A stretch of DNA of 59,215 bases. It comes from a virus. The notes under the pieces were generated by a model, which had not been told where the DNA came from, searched no databases, and saw only the letters and a program-made list of their open reading frames with translations. The position numbers were made by a program, and so were the translations under genes. The stretch spans positions 1-59,215 of the IMG/VR virus record IMGVR_UViG_3300021961_000106; one strand, given 5' to 3'. Positions 27,132 through 37,289 of the stretch are shown piece by piece (positions within the stretch are counted from its first letter, which is position 1; each line of letters starts with the position of its first letter).

Positions 27132-30100
27132 ATTCTCCTTTTGTTATCTCGGCCTTCTTTACTTTGGCCTGAATAACTCCGCCTGATTGGGACTCGGATT
27201 TTCCTTTTTCTAAATCCTTATATAGATCTTTTATTAGAATCCTACGTAAATCTTTGTAAAGAGGAACAAATCCAAGGTTGCCCATTATTTCGAGTGGCGT
27301 TCTTGTTGTTAGTTCTTTCATTCTTCGTTCTCTAGCTTCCTCTGTCTTTAAGTCTGTCTTAGATGCTACCTCGATTGCTCTCGATACAGCAGAAAATGCT
27401 GGAGAAAACGCGCCGGAGAATGTCTTAATATATTGAAGTATATCGCCTTGGTCTCTCTTTTCCTTGGGAATAACTGTGTACTGAATGGCGTCTTTGTAAG
27501 GATCATACTCTCCTGTGCGCATAGAGTCTAGGTATTTTTCATTGAACTTTTCTACGGCTATGTTTATTGGAGCCTTTACTACGTTTCCAAAGTTTCTTCC
27601 CAACAAAAGACCAGTAAGTGCCGATGCTGATGCTTGCGCCATGTCTTGCAATAGCGTGTCGTCATCTTCTTCTTCATCACCAAACAAAGAAGACAACAAC
27701 AATTTAACCAGCTGCGTAGACATAAAGCTATACATAATCATCCTTGATAAGCTTGCTCCTATAATAGCAGCACCTTGTGCTCGTGAAATCTTTCCTTCAC
27801 CCATCAATGCATACACTCCTGTCCTAGCTGTAGAATATTCGTATATCAAGAATCTTGTCATGAAGTTATTGTATTTATTAAAAGCTTGTCTCAAGAAACC
27901 CTGATTCGCAGTGTTAGCGCCCTTCAAGATTCCAGTAAATGGGTTATCTGAAGCACCAACTCGAACGCTTGTTTCGTCAGCCTTTGCGCTTGCTTGTCTA
28001 ATTGCGTCACGGTATTTTGTCAGATAAACCTCATCCCCTTTTGCTATCTTGTTGAAGTCTACGTCTATACCTGTCTGAGCCTTGAACTCTCTAGCAAATG
28101 AGCCAAACCATAATGGTTTCATTACAATTTTATCTGGCGTAGAGATTAAGTAGTCTGACGTCGTTTCTGCTACGTTCTTTACTTTCTTTAGGGAGTTATT
28201 GTATATAATACTAGATGCGTTTGCTACGTCATTTAATGAGCGACCAGCTTTTATTCCGGATGCTTGAGACATCGTTTCTTTATCGATAATCTTACCAGAT
28301 AGTTTACTACCTGGATATAGTCTTTCGATTTGCTCTGAGTTAACATTGCGCATCACATCAAGGCCGTCTTGAGACATTACGATATTCGAATACCCCATGC
28401 CATCAATAAATGATTTTGGATCATATAGTGCTACAAATGATAGGTTAGACGCAAGTTCAGCAAATGCCCTTGGCACACTAGCAAGCATGGCTCTATAGCC
28501 AGTTTTTTCTACGTAGCTAATAGCATCTTCAACAAAGCTAGTCTCTGTATATGAGTTAGCAAGTACGTTTGAAAGTGACTGCTCAAGGACTCTTGATATT
28601 GCGTTTACAATCTTCTTAGCTTCTCCTTTAGTATTGGTTTTTGCGTAGTTAAGAGTTCTCCTTGCCGTACGAATTGGTTCAGTCAAATGGTAATCCATCA
28701 ACAAATACTTTGCCCCACGAACAGTAGAAGAGAAAGGATCAAACACCAAAGGCGTAACCTTGCCTGTGCGCTCCTCTAAGCTTTTAGCCTTAGTAGAAGG
28801 TTTCATTGACGCATTAAATAGGTCAGCGATATTTAGATCCGTCACATCATCAATAGCAGATTTTTCCATCAGCACATTGTGGTGTATGTATTTATTTATT
28901 GATCCAACCTTTCTTCCACGGATAATAGCAGAGGTAAACGAAACCTTATCGCTCATCGAGTCATTGATCTTGGTGATCATCTCAATCGCCCTTTTCTCAG
29001 CCTTATTAAATGTTTCGTATACTGCATCGAGATCAATTTCTTCCTCTGCAAAGAATTTATTACGGATGTCCTTTAGGTTTTGGATATCTTTTTTGCTGTA
29101 TGTGTTTTGGTCATTCTCTTCTGCATAGTTAATGGTCTCATCAAGGAATGCCTTTGCAGAATTGACAGCTTTATCTCCAATGTTTGACTGGTACTCTCGC
29201 TGAAGCATAAACGCCATCATCTTCTGCTTTGAGTATTGAGTCTTGTTTGGGTTGTTCAAGTAAGACTTAGCTACATCAGAAAGTGCCTTGTCTAGGTTTG
29301 ACATAATTGTATTTATATCACCTTGATACTTACTATACGCCTGAGAGACTGGCTTGAATATAGAATTAAATATTGGTCTTGTGTTGAAGTTTCCAAATAA
29401 CTCATCAATAAAGAAAAGAGGGTTTCGCTCAATTGCCTTTACTAATGCACTATTTTCTTTGCCAAATAGAACTTTCATTCTAGATATAACACCTTCAAAA
29501 GGAAGTTTCTTGGCGTTTTTGGCTGCATTGGCAAGCTCTTCTCCACGGTTATACTGGTTCATCTTTTCTTTGATGATCTGTGCATAGTGTGGCAAGAAGC
29601 CATTTTCTATGTTGTCAAGTACGCCTAGTAAATCCTTAAGCTCCTTATTACTCATCTTGTCGATAGCGCCTGTCTTAATGAGCTCATAAATACTTCTAGC
29701 CAAATTACGCTCATCTACGGTTGGAAGCTGAGAGAATATAGGCGTATAAGACTTTACTTGATCAACAAGCTCTAAGCGCTCTTCTTCGATCTCTTCTTCT
29801 GATCTTGGATCTTTTTTGGTTCTCTCCATGATCAATGACTTGTACTTTTTAAGAAGCTCTCCATCTTCTGGAGAGATTGATCCATCGGCTACCATTTTGC
29901 TTATGGTCTCAGAGTACATCAATTTTCCATCTTTGTCTACCTCTTTGTCTTGGTAATTGCTGAATACTTCCTCTAGTGCCTTGACTCGCTCTATTTCACC
30001 CTCTACTGAAGATAGTATGTTTTTTGCCTTGTTTGTTACAATATCTATATCGGTAAGCCCAAGAACAGTTCTACGCTCAGAGAACGTCTCAACAAGCTCA

Positions 30101-33100
30101 GCGTAGTCATTAAACACATTCTTTGGAATCGTATAGGCGTTTAGCGAGAATACTTTTTGCAATAATGGAGAAAGGCCATCTGCGATACCAATCTTTGTTG
30201 CTGCGTTACGCTTTGCTATTTTAAGGCTGTTGTTAAGTTTGTAGGCTCTCTCAGCAAACTCGGCATTCTTCATCACCCTTTCTAGATAGTCAATGAAGCT
30301 TCTAACACTTTCAGCATCTACCAATTTTACTTTTGAAGCTTTGTTGAGTATAGCTCGCATCTGGAAAGCGGTAATTTTACCACTTGTTTTAAGCCTCATG
30401 GCTTCCTTTCCAATGCCACGAAGCATGCTCTGCATAAAGTCCTCTGCATATTTTGCAGCCTTAGCTCTTTCTGCAATGAGATTTGTATTTGTAGTAAGGA
30501 TTTTATCCTCTGGCTTTATGCCTAACACACGATGAACTCTAGGTGCTGACTTGATGCGCTCACCAAGTTCTTTCTTGATATCACGTACCATCTGCTCACG
30601 CTGAGAGTCGTTGGCGATCTCGTACACCTTGCTTGTCTGAAGATATCCTATAGCGTCTTCAAGTATTCTGGCTTTGTTTGCCCCTCTCTCTTTTGCCTTT
30701 TCAATAACTCCATCAAGGTTTTCCCGCATGCGGTCGTAACCAGGAAGATCTTTGTAGTTGATCTTCTGAGAGCGAGCGGTGATTGTAGTGGCTGACTCAA
30801 CGGCAGATACAAGGTTTGGATTTTCTCCGGTTTCTTTTGCAATAATATATGCTCTTGCAACTTGGTTAGACAATACTTGCTTCTTGTTTTTTGGAGTGCC
30901 ATCTTGATTAAATCCATATGCATCAAAATCAAATGGAGAAACCCTTGGTAAATCGGTGGATCCGGATTTCTCATTAATCTTAGCCACTTCTTTATCGGTA
31001 AGCACTCTATTGACTTTCATTTCGCCAGATATAATCCAGCTTCCTGTCATATTTGAATTTGTCTTATACTTATAATTACCAAGAGCTGGTAACTGGTCGG
31101 TTATATGGGCAGTCCTAGGTATAATTTTACCGTCTTTTGTCTTTTCTGCTCTATTATTAGCTTCTGTTTGCCAGTCAAAATCATCACCAACTTCAACTTC
31201 AGCCCATACCTGATCGCTATCTCTTAATGTTGGAGCTTTGTCGCTTGGATTTTTCTTTGATCCAATATGTGTAGCAATTGCGAACTCTCCAGAATGCCAG
31301 CCTGGCCTATAGGCCAATGGTCCAAGAGTTGACTTAACCATAGTCTTTCCTTCTTTTGTTGTGGTCAATTCGCCAGCCTTTGCAGCAATCCAATCTCCAG
31401 TTGTAACAGATTCATTAGCCCCAACAAAAAGTGGAAATAATTCTCCAGGAAATCCCTTCTTTACTTTAAATAATTTGTAGGCTTTTTGTGTTTTATTAGG
31501 TGCTTTTACATCTTTATGAATTAAATCTTTTAAAGATTCAAGTTCATTGTTGTCTAGATTGTTTAATGACGATGAAAGCGCCTTGACCTCAGATGGATTT
31601 ATTTTTTGTGACCTAGCGCTTAATTCTATTTCTCCATCTTGAATACCAAAGTTATCATTGAGCGTTTCAATTTCCTCGGTAGTAAGTTTTACTTCTTTCT
31701 TCTTGGCGGCGCCCGATGTGTCGGTATTTCGTTCTTGAGCGTTATCGATGCCATCTTTGAACTCTTTTACAGAAGAGCCGTATTTGTCGCCCATTGCTCC
31801 ATCCGTTTCTATGTCAGATCCCTCAAGCACAGACAAGTCTCCAGCTTTTAGTTGTTCTAAAGAAAACACCCCGTCATTTACTCTATTAACGAGTCTATTG
31901 GCAGATGATGAATATGTTGCGTCCTCCCTTTGTTTGACCCCTAGATGTCCAAACAGATTTTTCTCATAAATCCACAATATTGCTTGAATGTCTGATACGG
32001 ATAATTTTTGTCCAGACTCTTTAGCTATTTTATCTCTGGCGGCTTCAAATGCCTTTTTTGTAAAGCTTCTAAAGTCCTTTGCATATTGTTTTTTATTTGA
32101 AACACCAGACTCTATGCCTTCAGATATGTCATTAACAACTCCTTGCGCCTTCTTCCATATTTGATCGCCTTTTCTATATGGCTTCAAGGCCTCGTTTCTT
32201 TCGGCCTTTGCAATTCCTTTGTATTTACCACGGCCCCCAAGAATTGCCTGGAATAGTTTTGAATGCTCTTGCGCTAAGGTTAATGCATCTGAATATGACA
32301 CACCATCTATGCCATTGGCTTCTTTAAAATCTTGCATTTCATTTTCAGAAACCTTAGACCTCATATCGCCCTTATACCGATATATGGTTCTAATACACCA
32401 TCTATCAATGGTAGGCGTTCCGTCTAGCCCAGATAGGTTAGAATAAAACGCTCCAATCTTAGGCCCAAATATTAAAACGGACATTGGCAACATTTCATTG
32501 CTATTCCACTCTGGGTCTGTTGCTAAGTTCTGTGACTTCGCCTGTGCATAACTGCTAAGACCAAATTCTTTTAATAGGGTTTTGCTTAAATTTGATACCG
32601 TGTCAATTTGCTGTAAGAACTCGGCTGTTTTTACAGGATCATTATTAAATTTCTTTAATATATTATTGTACCTATCTATACCAGATGCAATAGCGCTTGC
32701 ACCTTTGCCTGTTCCAACATCTGTAGGTACTTTCCTAGTTTTCTTAAACTGATCTATTCCATATATTACCCTGGTTAGATTTTCATATACGGCTGTTGAG
32801 TTTGAAGCAACAGCGATAATAGCAGTGGCGGCTTCCTTTATGGCTGGGTTATTTTTTATATCTGAATCCAGTTTTGAAAGGATGTCAAGTGCTTTTGCAT
32901 AGTCTTCCGTATACCATCCTTTTCCAGAATCAGAGCCAAATTTTGACATCGCAAACAATATCTCATTCTTGGCATAGTCAGATACAATATCCACTGCATT
33001 GTCAGAAAAATCAGTAATTCCTAGTGAGCCGTATGTTTTTTCATAATACTCATTCATTGCAGAGGCAATGTCATAGTTTGTTACCTTTGATTTCCCTGTC

Positions 33101-36100
33101 TTTGGGTTTATTGTTCCAACCTGTATTCCAAGTTTTTCCATTGCGCCATCAAAGGCATCGATAACTTGTTTTCTAGCTGTAATGTCTTCTTCAGTAGCGC
33201 CTTGTTCTTTCTCTTCAAAGAACTGCTCAACTGTCTCGCCTTTTGACACCTTTTCAGAGATGGTCACCATGAAGTCAATGATGTTCTCTGGTGTGGCATC
33301 CTTTAAGAATACCTCTTTGCCAGTCAGCTCAAGAGCAAATTTGTTGATAATGTCCTTGATCTTTTCAAGCAGAGTCTTTTCTTGCTGCGTTAGGTTTTTA
33401 GGATCAAGACCACCCTCTACCAACATGCCACCAAACTCAGCCATGTACTCACGGAACATAGCCTCTGTGCCCTGATCAGCATATTCGTTTGAGAACTTTG
33501 TAAGAGCCTCCGCTACATCTTCGTATCCAGATACCTTCAGCTGGGCATCTATGGCCTTTCTAAACTCTGCAAACTTTTCTGGGTTTTGCCCAAACGCATC
33601 GTTCAGCATCACTTCCCAGGCCTCATGACCAGCTGTGCGGTTATTGGCCTGTGTCTTGTTGATTACAATAGCAATTGGCTTTGCTCCTGCAAACAGGGCC
33701 TGACCACGGACATTTGTGAAGCCATCGGCTACCGCTTGGGCTTTTTCTGCTCCATACCTAGGAGTCAATGCCTCTACAATGCGAGCCTTCGTGTCTTGCA
33801 GCTTATCCCCAACAATAAACTCAACCTCTGGGAATGCAACGCCAAGAGCGGTAGACGCTGCGTCGATGCTCTGCTTAACTTCAGATGGGGTTGATGTTAC
33901 TGTTATTTGCTCTACAGCAGGAGCTTCTTGAAGAGCCCTTGCTTGCTCTACAAAAGAGTCACGATAGGCCATAGCCTTGTCGTAATTATCAAAAGTCTTC
34001 TCCTCAATATCAAGCTGGTTGTTTGGATCATACACCATGGCTACAACATCGGGTGTGCCATGTACTTCTTTGTTCCATCCTTTTGGAGCAAACTCTTCAG
34101 CAAACTCCATTCTTGAAGCAATCCTAAAACCGTTTTTCTTGTATACTTTTGTTAGGTACGTATCAAAGTTGTCTAGCTTGATACCACCATTTTTTACAGC
34201 CTCTTTCAAGACGTCATCTGCCACTCCTTTTCGAGTAGTTTCTGGAGTCTTAAACACGCCCTTAATGTCGCCTTCTGGAGATACAAATCCATAGCCGCCA
34301 TCAACAGATACTATAGTACCACTCTTTGCTGTTTCGAGTTCAACTGGATCTACGCTCCAGTAAAGTGTTGGGTCAGACACTTTTGTACGGTCGAGCTCCT
34401 GTACGTAAAACTCGGGCGTTACTTCTTCGACTTTACCTTCTTCGATAACGACTTTAGGTTTTGTTTCTGTTTTTGTTTCTCCATTCTTTTTCAGGATAGG
34501 CAAATCTATCTTTACGACGTTTCCATCTTGTCGTATGTTACTTTCATTTAGTCCAAGTTTTTGAATATATGGCAATACAGCTTCTTTGACTTTGTTAAAT
34601 TGCTCATCATTATATACCCCTACTGGTGAAAATTTATCAGAAGGAATGGGTACTCCTAAATCATTAACTATAGAGGCTCCATTAATACGCACTTCAGTTG
34701 TTTCTACATTCCCATTTTCGTCGTATTGCAATTCATATCCTCTATCTAATTGTTGATTCCAAAACCTAAGTCCATCTGTAGATATGCTTGTTTTTTCTGT
34801 GTATTCGTGTCCAATGGGGAGCATTGACTGGACGCCAGCCAACATTATTTTTAAATTCTCTTTGTTTCTAGATGCATTCTCTAGTTTTGAGCTCCATTTA
34901 TTAGTTGGTTTCCCGTCTTCATAAAGACGATAGAATCCTACAAAATTACCAGCTGAAGTTCCTGTTACAACCACATCAATAGAGCCTGTTTCTGGGTTTG
35001 CATATTTTACAAATTCAATTCCATTGTTTTTTGCATAATCAACAGGAACTGCATCAATGTTGCTTTTGCCTAGTGCTCTAGAGAATTTACCAGCTGTGAG
35101 AAAAGTTTTTTGTTCTATCTTAGATTCTGTTTCTTTTCTTCTGTCTTCTATCTCATTTACTGGGATTATGTTTTCTTCGACTTTACCTTCTTCGGTAACG
35201 ACTTCAGGTTTTGTTTCGGGTGCTCCTTCCGCCATTTCTTCGCCAACTCGGGCTTCTGGCTGAACAGGAACTTCACTTGTTGTTTGCTTTTGAACGGCAT
35301 TGTTTTTTACTCTTTGAACTAGTTCTTGTCTTTTGTTTATTAATGAAATAGCGCTTGACTTAAGATTCTCAAGTGCAATTTTCTTTGCATCTTCACTCAT
35401 TGTAGTGCTAGCTTTAATAGCATCGGCATCTGCAATGTTTTTATTTAGTTTTGACTTTATCTCAAGCATTTCAACAATGTCTTGATTAGTCATATTGTCA
35501 ACGAAATCAGAAGCTCCTTGAAGAACTTCTTCTCTCTTTAATACAATTGATCGTGCTGCAAATGACAAAGCAGCCAACTCTGCTGGATCATTTGTGCTAG
35601 TCATAGCACCTTGTAGACTCGCTAGTTGTTGGTTTGACTCGCGAAGCCAGTTTGTAGCTTCTTTGGTCATTGCGCTAACCTCAAGATATGGCTTTACCTT
35701 TTCTTTATATGCGGATATTGACAGTGATGGAGCCGACATTCCCCCTCCGCTAAAAGCACCAATGAGTGCGGCATCAAAAACACGCTCAGAGAATTGTTGT
35801 AAAGTGATTGGCTTGCCTAAAACTAAAGCGTCTGCACCTTCTTGGACAACAGATGTAAGCCCTTCTGTCGTTCCCTCTAGTCCAACTGCGCTAATAAATT
35901 CGCCAGCTATATTTTCGGAAATCTGTTTAGACGCAATTGAATTTCCTATAGACGCTCTGGCTAATCTATTCATACCAGCCGATCCAACCCCTTCTAGAAC
36001 GCCTTCTGCAAGACCATTAATAACGGCCGTGCCAAGCAATTCTTTAGATATTGTATTCCCTTCCTTCAGTTCTTGGTCTATCTTGTTTACAGCCGTTACT

Positions 36101-37236
36101 GCTCCAAGTCCAAGTATAGGACCAGCTGCAAAATAAGATTCTATACCAGCTGTCCCAGCTGCTGGGCCCATTGTCATTGCCGCTAGTGTATACGGTATGC
36201 TCCCGATGGCCTCTGTTGCTGTTCTAAATGCAGCTTGAGCAATATTTCCGTTAGCTATATCTGATTGTATAGATGTGTCGTATTCCTTTGTTTTTTCCCT
36301 TTGGCTTTTTGCATACCTCCTAAACCTTTCAGCAACATCCCCTAGCGAATAAAAGTATGCACCAAGACCGCCAACCCCGGATTGACCAACAACTGGAATG
36401 CCAAGCTCGATGGCCATGGCCTCGTCTCTTTTTTCTTCTGGTAGTTTATTTATTCTAGCTATTTGATCTTTTGATAATCCTCCATAGCCTAGCATTTGCA
36501 TGGACTTGTATTTGGTCCATGGGAAATCTAAAGCCCCAGCGGTAAACTCTGCAGCCGTAGCATTAAATTTATTTACAGCATCAAACCAAGAGGCTTCGTC
36601 AGATGAAGCAGACAAGTCTTTTGCCTCTTCATCTATAAGCCTATTTTTTACTTCTGGTATATTTAGTACGTTTTTAGTTGCTTCGACTTTGTCTACTGCG
36701 CTAAGCTGATCATAATTTTCTGGCAAGTACCCTCTTATAATCTGATCAGTCGTTACAAAAGGCATAAACTCTGTAAGTTCTGCTTTTGATAGAGAGATAG
36801 GCGCAGGAGCTACCGGGGCAGCTTCTCCAAACAAGCCCGTCTTAGGAGCCTCTTCCTCAAATGAAATATACTCTTGAGCCTTGGGCTGCTGGGCCTGCTG
36901 CTGTTGATACTGTTGGTAGATTGGACCTAGATCATATAGTTGACCTTCTCCAGAAGACGCCAACTGCTGATCCTGTGCCATTGCACTGGTACCCAATAAA
37001 CCACCGTCTGCCAAAGGCTGCAAAGGCAAGCCCTCTTCTTTTTTTTTTAATATATCGCCAAAGAATTGGTTCTGAAAGTCAGCTAATGGCTTAGTGTACA
37101 GGTTATCTTGTCTAAGAGCAGTATGCAGTTTTTGAATACTTTCTGGAGTTGAGAACTGATTCTTGAATTCTTCAAGACTCTTGGTGTACAATCCATCTTG
37201 TTTTAGGGCGGTATAAAGATTATCTATTCCGGGCAT
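27130..37236 (-). CDS. Giant polyvalent internal virion (ejection) protein
   Basis: 3368 residues from ATG 37236 (MPGIDNLYTALKQDGLYTKS); the in-frame TTG at 37263 is part of a -7 box. Residues 1-60 hold two repeats of 'LYTALKQDxLYTKxLxxFxxQF'. There is a hydrophobic Gly/Ala region around 340-390, an 'AGHEAWEVM' segment near 1200 (zincin-like or relic), and a beta domain near 1960-2080 with 'YRPGWHSGEFAIATHIG'. Long helical stretches follow, and hydrophobic helices lie near 3140-3210 ('IIGASLSRMIMYSFMSTQLV'). This is the build of very large proteins injected with the genome. It is the last gene of the late operon, after two ejection-like proteins. Confidence 0.85.
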   Translation of the reverse strand: MPGIDNLYTALKQDGLYTKSLEEFKNQFSTPESIQKLHTALRQDNLYTKPLADFQNQFFGDILKKKEEGLPLQPLADGGLLGTSAMAQDQQLASSGEGQLYDLGPIYQQYQQQQAQQPKAQEYISFEEEAPKTGLFGEAAPVAPAPISLSKAELTEFMPFVTTDQIIRGYLPENYDQLSAVDKVEATKNVLNIPEVKNRLIDEEAKDLSASSDEASWFDAVNKFNATAAEFTAGALDFPWTKYKSMQMLGYGGLSKDQIARINKLPEEKRDEAMAIELGIPVVGQSGVGGLGAYFYSLGDVAERFRRYAKSQREKTKEYDTSIQSDIANGNIAQAAFRTATEAIGSIPYTLAAMTMGPAAGTAGIESYFAAGPILGLGAVTAVNKIDQELKEGNTISKELLGTAVINGLAEGVLEGVGSAGMNRLARASIGNSIASKQISENIAGEFISAVGLEGTTEGLTSVVQEGADALVLGKPITLQQFSERVFDAALIGAFSGGGMSAPSLSISAYKEKVKPYLEVSAMTKEATNWLRESNQQLASLQGAMTSTNDPAELAALSFAARSIVLKREEVLQGASDFVDNMTNQDIVEMLEIKSKLNKNIADADAIKASTTMSEDAKKIALENLKSSAISLINKRQELVQRVKNNAVQKQTTSEVPVQPEARVGEEMAEGAPETKPEVVTEEGKVEENIIPVNEIEDRRKETESKIEQKTFLTAGKFSRALGKSNIDAVPVDYAKNNGIEFVKYANPETGSIDVVVTGTSAGNFVGFYRLYEDGKPTNKWSSKLENASRNKENLKIMLAGVQSMLPIGHEYTEKTSISTDGLRFWNQQLDRGYELQYDENGNVETTEVRINGASIVNDLGVPIPSDKFSPVGVYNDEQFNKVKEAVLPYIQKLGLNESNIRQDGNVVKIDLPILKKNGETKTETKPKVVIEEGKVEEVTPEFYVQELDRTKVSDPTLYWSVDPVELETAKSGTIVSVDGGYGFVSPEGDIKGVFKTPETTRKGVADDVLKEAVKNGGIKLDNFDTYLTKVYKKNGFRIASRMEFAEEFAPKGWNKEVHGTPDVVAMVYDPNNQLDIEEKTFDNYDKAMAYRDSFVEQARALQEAPAVEQITVTSTPSEVKQSIDAASTALGVAFPEVEFIVGDKLQDTKARIVEALTPRYGAEKAQAVADGFTNVRGQALFAGAKPIAIVINKTQANNRTAGHEAWEVMLNDAFGQNPEKFAEFRKAIDAQLKVSGYEDVAEALTKFSNEYADQGTEAMFREYMAEFGGMLVEGGLDPKNLTQQEKTLLEKIKDIINKFALELTGKEVFLKDATPENIIDFMVTISEKVSKGETVEQFFEEKEQGATEEDITARKQVIDAFDGAMEKLGIQVGTINPKTGKSKVTNYDIASAMNEYYEKTYGSLGITDFSDNAVDIVSDYAKNEILFAMSKFGSDSGKGWYTEDYAKALDILSKLDSDIKNNPAIKEAATAIIAVASNSTAVYENLTRVIYGIDQFKKTRKVPTDVGTGKGASAIASGIDRYNNILKKFNNDPVKTAEFLQQIDTVSNLSKTLLKEFGLSSYAQAKSQNLATDPEWNSNEMLPMSVLIFGPKIGAFYSNLSGLDGTPTIDRWCIRTIYRYKGDMRSKVSENEMQDFKEANGIDGVSYSDALTLAQEHSKLFQAILGGRGKYKGIAKAERNEALKPYRKGDQIWKKAQGVVNDISEGIESGVSNKKQYAKDFRSFTKKAFEAARDKIAKESGQKLSVSDIQAILWIYEKNLFGHLGVKQREDATYSSSANRLVNRVNDGVFSLEQLKAGDLSVLEGSDIETDGAMGDKYGSSVKEFKDGIDNAQERNTDTSGAAKKKEVKLTTEEIETLNDNFGIQDGEIELSARSQKINPSEVKALSSSLNNLDNNELESLKDLIHKDVKAPNKTQKAYKLFKVKKGFPGELFPLFVGANESVTTGDWIAAKAGELTTTKEGKTMVKSTLGPLAYRPGWHSGEFAIATHIGSKKNPSDKAPTLRDSDQVWAEVEVGDDFDWQTEANNRAEKTKDGKIIPRTAHITDQLPALGNYKYKTNSNMTGSWIISGEMKVNRVLTDKEVAKINEKSGSTDLPRVSPFDFDAYGFNQDGTPKNKKQVLSNQVARAYIIAKETGENPNLVSAVESATTITARSQKINYKDLPGYDRMRENLDGVIEKAKERGANKARILEDAIGYLQTSKVYEIANDSQREQMVRDIKKELGERIKSAPRVHRVLGIKPEDKILTTNTNLIAERAKAAKYAEDFMQSMLRGIGKEAMRLKTSGKITAFQMRAILNKASKVKLVDAESVRSFIDYLERVMKNAEFAERAYKLNNSLKIAKRNAATKIGIADGLSPLLQKVFSLNAYTIPKNVFNDYAELVETFSERRTVLGLTDIDIVTNKAKNILSSVEGEIERVKALEEVFSNYQDKEVDKDGKLMYSETISKMVADGSISPEDGELLKKYKSLIMERTKKDPRSEEEIEEERLELVDQVKSYTPIFSQLPTVDERNLARSIYELIKTGAIDKMSNKELKDLLGVLDNIENGFLPHYAQIIKEKMNQYNRGEELANAAKNAKKLPFEGVISRMKVLFGKENSALVKAIERNPLFFIDELFGNFNTRPIFNSIFKPVSQAYSKYQGDINTIMSNLDKALSDVAKSYLNNPNKTQYSKQKMMAFMLQREYQSNIGDKAVNSAKAFLDETINYAEENDQNTYSKKDIQNLKDIRNKFFAEEEIDLDAVYETFNKAEKRAIEMITKINDSMSDKVSFTSAIIRGRKVGSINKYIHHNVLMEKSAIDDVTDLNIADLFNASMKPSTKAKSLEERTGKVTPLVFDPFSSTVRGAKYLLMDYHLTEPIRTARRTLNYAKTNTKGEAKKIVNAISRVLEQSLSNVLANSYTETSFVEDAISYVEKTGYRAMLASVPRAFAELASNLSFVALYDPKSFIDGMGYSNIVMSQDGLDVMRNVNSEQIERLYPGSKLSGKIIDKETMSQASGIKAGRSLNDVANASSIIYNNSLKKVKNVAETTSDYLISTPDKIVMKPLWFGSFAREFKAQTGIDVDFNKIAKGDEVYLTKYRDAIRQASAKADETSVRVGASDNPFTGILKGANTANQGFLRQAFNKYNNFMTRFLIYEYSTARTGVYALMGEGKISRAQGAAIIGASLSRMIMYSFMSTQLVKLLLSSLFGDEEEDDDTLLQDMAQASASALTGLLLGRNFGNVVKAPINIAVEKFNEKYLDSMRTGEYDPYKDAIQYTVIPKEKRDQGDILQYIKTFSGAFSPAFSAVSRAIEVASKTDLKTEEARERRMKELTTRTPLEIMGNLGFVPLYKDLRRILIKDLYKDLEKGKSESQSGGVIQAKVKKAEITKGE

Positions 37237-37260
37237 TGCTAGAAGTCTTTGCGACTCCTG

Positions 37261-37268
37261 CAAATATA
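37261..37268 (-). promoter_or_regulatory. -7 box TATATTTG upstream of the giant gene
   Basis: Minus strand TATATTTG, then 24 nt to ATG 37236. It shows that the nominal TTG start codon lies within a promoter. Confidence 0.55.
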
Positions 37269-37289
37269 CGCAATATTACCATTGCGGTC

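Noticed and set aside
37237-37263. TTG start for the giant gene giving nine extra residues
   Set aside because: The TTG is the end of a TATATTTG promoter box; the family begins at the following ATG.
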